Assembly (NCBI RefSeq): GCF_001949145.1
Contig: NW_019091568.1
Span: 378,272 to 421,777, forward strand
Direction of reading: 5' to 3'
Source of the DNA: Acanthaster planci
Lineage: Eukaryota; Echinodermata; Asteroidea; Valvatida; Acanthasteridae
DNA length: 43,506 bases
Both the position numbers and the translations under genes were made by a program. Of this stretch, positions 37,542 through 43,506 are shown one piece after another (position 1 is the first letter of the stretch; each line of letters begins with the position of its first letter). The notes under the pieces were generated by a model, which searched no databases, was not told where the DNA came from, and saw only the letters and a list, made by a program, of their open reading frames with translations.

Positions 37542-37664
37542 AAATTAGGATAGTCTTGCGGTTGCACCACGTACAAGGAATGGTTCGCCATCGGTTCTTG
37601 TCAGAACCACACACTCATTATTGAGATTCTTCCTTGTACATGGTACAAAAGCCTAACCTAATTT
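37542..37664. repeat. Foldback with flanking direct repeats
   Basis: Arms 37542-37580 and 37630-37664 share aaattagg and gtacaaggaa (as complements), with mismatches between. The 49-base loop holds its own small hairpin (ggttct/agaacc). The sequence ttgtgacgtttgg occurs at about 37501 and again at about 37664 as a direct repeat; the left copy is separated from the arm by about 28 bases. Confidence 0.75.
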
Positions 37665-38298
37665 GTGACGTTTGGTACAAGTGTAAGTATTATTTTTAAT
37701 GCATGTGCAGTTTAACGCATAGAGGAAGGAAGGCGTCTTTTACAAACCGGGTTCCATGACTGACAGAGGATAATTTTCTTGTCTAAAATCTTGTTAACAG
37801 TCACAAATTGCCATTCAAGGGAAAAGATTTGACGCCGCAATTTACCGGCCGCTACACTTCAGTAGAGAGCAGAGGGAATAACTTCCCAGAAAGTTTGACA
37901 TTTGGGCCAATGCAAGCAATTTTAATTTTCTGTTTTTTCTTGTTGAAATTTCAAAAAAGCAAAGGGTTAACTTAAGATTTTAAATCTCTGATTTTTTTCG
38001 AGAATGCTAACCTTACCGCAAAACACTAAAAAGGAATGAAATTCCATCTCACAGTCACGGTAAAATTATTAGTATAAAATTAAAGAGAAATGAAGTGCAA
38101 CAGTGAGAACAAATTAAGTACAACTTTGCAATTTTACCATCGATCAAATTTACAGAATGCAAAAGCAATTTGGCGCTGTCCACATAAATTGTAATTTAGC
38201 AAGTCCATTGTTTCCTTATTTAACGTATTGTACATGGAGAATAGTTGGCCATCGGTGCGACAACACACACAAAAAATGTATTTTATGAATTTTTCTCA

Positions 38299-39351
38299 CT
38301 AAAACAAAATCTTCTTGTTTTTGTCTTCTTCCTCCACTCTCTTTTGCACGTGACCATAAATATCACCGGTTACTTGTAACGTGTACTTCATGTCCATGAG
38401 GCCTGGGTACGGTTTTCCGGCGGCTGCTCCATGTCGCTGGATGCTGGGAAACTCGCTGTCCTTCATGCGGTGTGACGCCGTGATGAACAGCAGTCGGTCG
38501 AAGAACTCAACCTCCTCTCCCTGGTATTTGAACATCCCCTCCGTGAGTTCCCGGATGCCCGTCTGCACCTGGTAGTTGCTAATAATCTCCATCTGCGGCG
38601 GGAACTTCTCCTGGAGCATAGCCAGCCACTTGACCTTTGACATGACGATTGGCAGGGTCTCGATCTCCCACTTGGCGTCTACCTTGATCTCTTGCAGGCT
38701 CCGAATGATCTTGATGTAGGGCTCGTCTAAGTCATTCTCGATGAACCGCCGGGAGGCCTCGCTGAAGACGGGCAGGGTGCTCATGGGTCCCGGCCGGTGG
38801 ATGATCAGGACCTTCCCATTTGGGCTCAGGGTTCTCATGATATGCGAGAAGGTCTCGGCCAGGCTGGTTAGGTGTTGCACGGAATCCTTTAAGATGATCT
38901 TATCGAATGGCTGCTCCTTGTGATCACTCACCAGGTCTTCCGACAGCTGACGGAAGTACTCCTCTGCGCCCACATGACAAATCTTGAAAGGCAGCATTCG
39001 CTGGTTCGGGGTCTCCTCGTAGTGGATCAAGCCAGGGAAGATGTTGACCATGGGCTGAAGGAGGCAGAACCTGTCCCGGATTTTCTCGGCAAGGCTACCT
39101 TTGCTAGCACCTACGTAGGCCAGCCGGTCGTGGGTGTCCAATTCCAGGTGCTTGTGGATGAGTTTGTAGAGGTTCTCCTCGTAGACGTCGCCGAAGCTGT
39201 AAATGTCCCCTTCCGCGGAGTCTCCACTCGTCTCCGGTCGAGGGGAGCTGAGCTGGAGTCGATCTTGCCACTGCTCGCTGATCACAGCAAACGGCTGGGG
39301 TTGCTTCGGCAGGACCAGTGGTGCCGACAGCATGCTGTCCTCGGCCGCCAT
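38299..39351 (-). CDS. Class I SAM-dependent methyltransferase-like protein, intronless (350 aa)
   Basis: A single open frame from ATG (39351, context gaaaATGGCGG) to TAG. Residues 1-50 are a variable Pro/Ser-rich leader. A Rossmann-like core follows: motif I region DRLAYVGASKGSLAEKI (residues 75-91), motif IV region FDKIILKDSVQHL (149-161), and the post-motif strand LSPNGKVLIIHRPG (175-188), as in methyltransferase 11-type proteins. Motif I reads GASKG rather than GxGxG, and its usual preceding acid is Tyr, so SAM binding is not assured. The C-terminal third (WEIETLPIVM, FFDRLLFITASHRM) has the expected final strands. GC content is much higher than the flanks. It is convergent with the large gene. 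Substrate is unknown; it could be a retrocopy or an ancestral single-exon gene. Confidence 0.88.
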   Translation of the reverse strand: MAAEDSMLSAPLVLPKQPQPFAVISEQWQDRLQLSSPRPETSGDSAEGDIYSFGDVYEENLYKLIHKHLELDTHDRLAYVGASKGSLAEKIRDRFCLLQPMVNIFPGLIHYEETPNQRMLPFKICHVGAEEYFRQLSEDLVSDHKEQPFDKIILKDSVQHLTSLAETFSHIMRTLSPNGKVLIIHRPGPMSTLPVFSEASRRFIENDLDEPYIKIIRSLQEIKVDAKWEIETLPIVMSKVKWLAMLQEKFPPQMEIISNYQVQTGIRELTEGMFKYQGEEVEFFDRLLFITASHRMKDSEFPSIQRHGAAAGKPYPGLMDMKYTLQVTGDIYGHVQKRVEEEDKNKKILF

Positions 39352-40923
39352 TTTCTCTCAGACCGTGAAATTCAACAAACTAATGCAAATGCAACCGAAC
39401 CAAAATAACCCCCAACTGCTTTATATGTTAGTACCAGTATCACTGCTCATTAACGAAAACTTGACCATTAGAATGTATTGATTTTGAATTACTTCAGATG
39501 AAACATTTTGTGAAACTGACAACAGTTTGTTCACCGATGATTACTATAGTGTCACCTAGACACTACAGTATAAGCAGTGTAATACAATTTAAAGGATAGA
39601 ACTCTCTTCAGTTGCAATGTCCGCTCCAGAGATTCTTATAAATCCTACTTGCGATCTCTTGCGATAAAGAACAGAAAACAAAGTCCAAACCTAATCTTAT
39701 GGAGAACCATTAATCACTTGTAAATGAGACTCATGGGATCACCAGTGCTGATTTTCAGTTAAATTTTCCTTGATGTTGGAGACCACGATCTTTGCACAGA
39801 CTCAAGTGGAATGCTGGATACTATAAACAGAACCAGTGGCTCTATAATAGAACTCACTAATGAATGGTTGATGACAACGGTGGTGATGGATGTGCTTTCG
39901 GTGCTGCTCCTACCGACGCGACGACAGTCAGACTATTCACATGCAGCGAGAGCAATGTCTAGCGGAAGCTCCACGTCTGCGTCCCAGTGCCAACGAGCTG
40001 CAAACACCTCCACCGTAGCACAATGTTAATTTCCTCCACATCGTCATTGCATGTTGTGAATCGCCAGCATGATAGTTGCAGACACAATGGGACACATGAA
40101 TTATTCCATGTACTTAATTCATTACAGCATTCGCATGACCATATCATCATCAATCGATGTATACTAGCCAAATCTTCGATGTACATGCACATGTGTATCA
40201 GAGTCTGCAAGCAAATGATGAGTTTTTTTTAATTTAATGTTTTTCACGAATCTTTCTCGCACCAAACCTGACCACGCACGGGAGTTGAGGTTTCCACGAG
40301 AAAAGTTCACTGAGTCTCGCTCACGTAACATATACTGTAATTTTAACATCATCCATCTCGTTTGAACAGTGAGCGCTTCAAGTCACACCTGTTGCCACCC
40401 CGTTTCAACAGAGTTGATCACTTCTTAATCCTGGACGTGTTCATCAATCTCAAGTCGATTTTGTCCCTGTAAATTTCCGGATATACCCCTCCCTTCTCAA
40501 TCTGCACTGCAGGCAATAAAAGTGTTTCTTTGAAGCCAATCTGCTGTCGAGTATATGAACTTTATCACTTGTCGAATCAACGGGTCTTAACTGATACACC
40601 ATTTCGTCTGCGCTACCGTCCAATTTCATCAAAGGCAGAGTTGCGCCCAACCACCTGTTGAACTCATCAACCTGCGTTCATCCAACTCTCCAAAATTTCC
40701 CTGGCAGATCGATTTACCGGCGCCCAACAGAGCTCAACAATAGACCGGTCCTGCCTGTGAAAATAACTACAAAGTCCCACACTCAATGGGGTTGGTGATT
40801 TTTGTTTGCACTGGTATTTGTTCGGTGTTATTGTTGGCGCATAACAATAAAGTCGCGACGCCGTTGCTATGGTGCGCAGTTCAATGGGGTCGTCGATCTG
40901 TTGACGTTGTCAATATGCTAGGA

Positions 40924-40937
40924 CCAGTAGAGGGCGC
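40924..40937 (+). promoter_or_regulatory. Candidate CTCF-type site
   Basis: CCAGTAGAGGGCGC fits the vertebrate CTCF core CCASYAGRKGGCRS at all 14 positions. Five copies of its AGAGGGCGC half occur in the window. Binding is inferred only. Confidence 0.4.
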
Positions 40938-40970
40938 TCTTTCTGTATCGCTGCAAGATGTACTATTTAC

Positions 40971-41200
40971 TATGGTGTACTATTTACGACACACATTTTT
41001 GCTTCTAAGTAACGCAACTACACGATGCGACGGCAAGATGTTACACGACACGATGTGTCCTTTGTGTACAAATGTACCGACAAAAACGCGACGGTCCGAC
41101 GCGACGGCACGACGCAAGGGAGTCGTCGCGTCGTGTTGTTGCGTTGCCTTGGAAGAGGTTAGAGAGAGGCAGAAATGCGTGTCGGACATAGCGCACCACA
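40971..41200. repeat. Long imperfect palindrome, CpG-rich
   Basis: The left arm 40971-41032 matches the complement of 41123-41200 over almost its whole length, apart from about 15 extra bases in the right arm. Shared blocks include cgacac, cattt, aacgcaac and gcgacg. Most differences are C/T or G/A at CpG, consistent with deamination of a methylated repeat. The inner part repeats gcgacgg and cgacgcgacg. No transposase is visible; likely a foldback or MITE element. Confidence 0.75.
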
Positions 41201-42493
41201 CAACTGCACAGATTCAGGGGTATTAATTAAGAATTATGAGTGGCCCCAACCAGTCTTCAGAAACAAACACCAATCACTGGCCAGTGCATTAGTCAATTTA
41301 TAATAGCAAGATCTCCGAATTGACATAAATTATCAACTGTCTGAGGGTTTACAACGGCTGCGCCGCCAAACAGCGACTGATCAATAAAACTTGAAGTTTA
41401 GGCAAACTTTAAAACACAGGAAATAAAATTCAGTTCAACTAAAAAGCGTAAAACTCGCAATTTTCATTTGATTTATTCGAACTACAAAACATTCTATACA
41501 GTTTGCAGAAAAATGATGATTCGAAAACGATCACCGGTAAATTTAAATTAATACGGTCGATTTCCATAAAAGCAGCTACAACATTTGAAAAGCAGATCAC
41601 ACGGTCGCCAATGGTTATTTTTGGCTCTTCTAGACTTTCATCTTGTCCAAAAGGCATTTTAACCCTTATCTTCTCGTACCACTCATTTCCCGTAGTCATA
41701 TGAACTGGTAAGCAAGCCACATCCAGGGATCGGTTTTACACAAAACTAGTTCACTAATTTTTTTTTTTAAAGAGCCGGGTTATTTTGGCCACTCTTAAGC
41801 TGGGTTGAGGTGGACTCCGCCGTCCCCCTTTGAACTCGGCTGTACCATGCTCAATTTTCAAAAACTTGATAGATGTATAGAGGTACTCCTTATACAATTA
41901 CACTTTTGAAGTTTGAGGTCAATTAAATTTATCCTTTAAGTAAGTACATAGAAGTTTGCACAGCTTATTATAGCCTTGTAATCTTCGTCTTCACAACTTT
42001 TGTTTATTTTAAACGGTCAAATATTCGGTATATATCATTGTTCTGGGAGAAAAACAACCATGCGAGCCGACAATTTCACTGCTATAGGTCTGTTTTTTTG
42101 ACGTCACATTTGTGCTTTTCTTACAAGTAGCTGCTAAAACTAAGGGCGGCAGTCGGTACAAAATTAAAACAATATACGCTGCTTTAAGAACACCAGATAA
42201 TAATACATGTACTACAAAATACCAATGGGACAAATTTTGAACAATTTGAGGTTAAATCAACTTTGCAAATGCAAACCTTGGCCGCCCATACAAATTGGCA
42301 AAATTAAAGTGGTCTACAATAATCCTATAAGACACCCAAATCTCTCACAACCAAGTTTCATAAAACTCACAACTCCAAACCTTGATACGTTACTAGTGAA
42401 TTAACCGGAATACCACCAGCAGTACGTAGGCAGGAGTGGACAAAAGATGACGATATCCAATATAATTTAACGTGTTCAATATCAGATTCACGG

Positions 42494-42690
42494 AGCCATG
42501 GGCTTAAATTCTTGGGTGGTGGGGGTATATACCCCCCCCTCTTTTGCCCAGGCGGATTGTTATGAATATCACAAACTTCCGAAAGACCAAAATTTGTTCA
42601 ACAGTAGTCAAAAATATTTTTAAAAGCCAAATATGCCGTTCTCATGTAAAATTCTGCAAAAAAGTAATACGTGTTATAGATTGTACATCT
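42494..42690 (+). repeat. Dispersed repeat, copy 2 (partner at 6620-6830)
   Basis: It carries gggcttaaattc, then gggggtatataccccccc, then cggattgttatgaa, acttcc, gac, aaaat and agccaaatatgcc, in the same order and orientation as copy 1. It ends just before the P450 exon. Confidence 0.65.
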
Positions 42691-42706
42691 GTATCATAAA
42701 TATCAC

Positions 42707-43103
42707 CCCAGGATTTGATTGTGATCGGTTTCCAGTCGTTGGAGCTCGGATCTCAGGAACGGTAGCCTAGCACCCACATGGCCGAAAAAAGAAGAACCCG
42801 CGCCTATTCCCAAGTTTAAGACGAGGCTGCTCTCCAAGGCTAGGAGTCGTTGGAAGTCTTGGCCATCGTACTGGTAGCGCTGACCGAAGGTGACGGAGCA
42901 GATGACGTTGGACACTGCGCCGGCCAGATGGGGCTTCGGGTTGAAAGGTTTGCCGTTGAAGGCTGCCATTGCTTGAATCAACTCCTCTGCCTCTGTTCCG
43001 ATCTGTTCTTCGAAGATCGATTTACCGACACCCAAACCGCGCAGGGTGCTCAAGCTGAAGTGGCACATCTTTATCCAGAGCTCTCCCGATGAGCCCGAGA
43101 CTC
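42707..43103 (-). CDS. Single cytochrome P450 exon, CYP2-like (partial gene or relic)
   Basis: On the minus strand an acceptor (gttcag) precedes a 397-base open exon starting phase 1 and ending at a donor (gg|gtgata) in phase 2. The product contains GELW....FSLSTLRGLGVGKS, NPKPHLAGAVSNVICSV and FGQRY, which match the helix C-E region of animal CYP2 microsomal mono-oxygenases, including the intron before the G-V-x-x-S-x-G-E motif. In CYP2 the C-helix WxxxR arginine contacts a heme propionate; here the block is W-I-K-M-C-H-F, so that Arg and the next one are Cys and His. No in-frame stop interrupts the exon. The exons before it would lie at the right, mostly outside the window. No heme-loop exon is seen downstream. 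Confidence 0.8.
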
Positions 43104-43506
43104 CTGAACATTTAGAATGACAGAATAATATTAACCAAATAGACAAGTTTTCCTGACTTACAGCCTCCAACCTGGACTTTACAAGGCCATGCATAGGAGC
43201 AGATTGTGTACAAACTTGTGCACAGCTCTGATCATAACTTACTCACTGTAGTCTGTTACTGGGGGGTATAGTGCCAGACTATTTTGAGTTCCGTTCCTTT
43301 TTTAAAAATATGGCTTAAAAGGCATGGATATAATTAACCACAAAGTCCAAATCATAAATTTATGTTATAAATGACATAAATTTGTATTGCTTTAATTTTT
43401 ATTCTCAAGTTCCCCAAACAAAAAAGTTAACTTCATTTGGGGCCGATTGTAAAAGGAGGAATAAGATTACATGTAATTGAATGACAAATTAATGTATCCA
43501 GAACAA
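43104..43506. other. AT-rich DNA upstream of the P450 exon
   Basis: I see no further P450 exon or other gene in this terminal stretch. Confidence 0.5.

Larger units (their letters stand above)
36229..38298. other. Convergent intergenic DNA between the large gene and the methyltransferase-like gene
   Basis: No supported gene. A plus-strand AATAAA at 37214-37219 could end the large gene. For the minus-strand gene, ATTAAA (complement at 37921-37926) or AATAAA (complement at 37172-37177) are candidates; use of the last would overlap the two transcripts. A foldback lies at 37542-37664. Confidence 0.45.
39352..42706. other. Non-coding DNA with a CpG-rich palindromic element
   Basis: I find no exon here that continues the P450 frame downstream. 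A minus-strand frame at 41439-41720 is moderately protein-like (KMPFGQDESLEEPKITIGD) but unassigned. A minus-strand frame at 40450-40650 has no recognised feature. The interval also contains a palindrome (40971-41200) and a full CTCF-consensus match (40924-40937). Confidence 0.4.

Noticed and set aside
38920-39408. 162-residue plus-strand frame
   Set aside because: Antisense of the methyltransferase-like gene, whose motifs and start context are convincing.
40786-41226. 146-residue plus-strand frame
   Set aside because: It runs through both arms of the palindromic element; similarity of its two ends to the opposite-strand frame reflects the palindrome.
41439-41720. 93-residue minus-strand frame with a protein-like central part
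   Set aside because: Composition is suggestive, but no family is recognised, and the tail is clearly non-coding; kept only as a note for a profile search.
1-43506. CRISPR arrays, operons, bacterial mobile elements
   Set aside because: The window is plainly eukaryotic; the tandem arrays have no spacer structure.

Overview
This is a eukaryotic window, most likely from a marine invertebrate deuterostome (echinoderm, hemichordate or amphioxus-like). The reasons are an intron-rich gene with GT-AG introns of about 0.2-1.7 kb, AT-rich intergenic DNA, a CYP2-type P450 exon, TTAGGG-type interstitial telomeric repeats, and many short foldback elements and dispersed repeats. There is an 812-base run of N (15057-15868). 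The organism is an inference; no single sequence here fixes the species.

Layout. (1) 900-3169, plus strand: the last five coding exons of a gene whose product ends in a Ras-association-like ubiquitin fold, followed by a long AT-rich 3' region. (2) 3170-8400: 3' UTR and intergenic DNA with a G-rich strand, a 115-bp foldback and dispersed repeats. (3) 8401-36228, plus strand: one 28-exon gene that I assembled exon by exon. All splice phases agree and give a 1626-residue protein. It has an acidic N-terminus, three CxxC pairs, an E/R-rich coiled coil, a roughly 600-residue Pro/Lys/Glu/Val-rich region in cassette-like exons, a conserved-looking helical block, coiled coils, and a C-terminal pair of degenerate EF-hands. 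I do not recognise a named orthologue. (4) 38299-39351, minus strand: an intronless gene for a 350-residue class I methyltransferase-like protein with a degraded glycine-rich loop, convergent with gene 3. (5) 42707-43103, minus strand: a single CYP2-like exon with both C-helix arginines lost and no partner exons visible; possibly a relic.

The most notable structures are the PEVK-like cassette region of the large gene, its long run of phase-1 symmetric exons, a 65-bp tandem array whose units each carry a tRNA B-box-like core, a perfect 12-bp minisatellite with splice-site-like junctions, a 20-bp minisatellite, five foldback elements, two pairs of dispersed repeats, and a recurrent AGAGGGCGC motif, one copy of which fits the CTCF consensus fully. 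The genes are not obviously functionally linked. No operon-like or CRISPR-like system is present.
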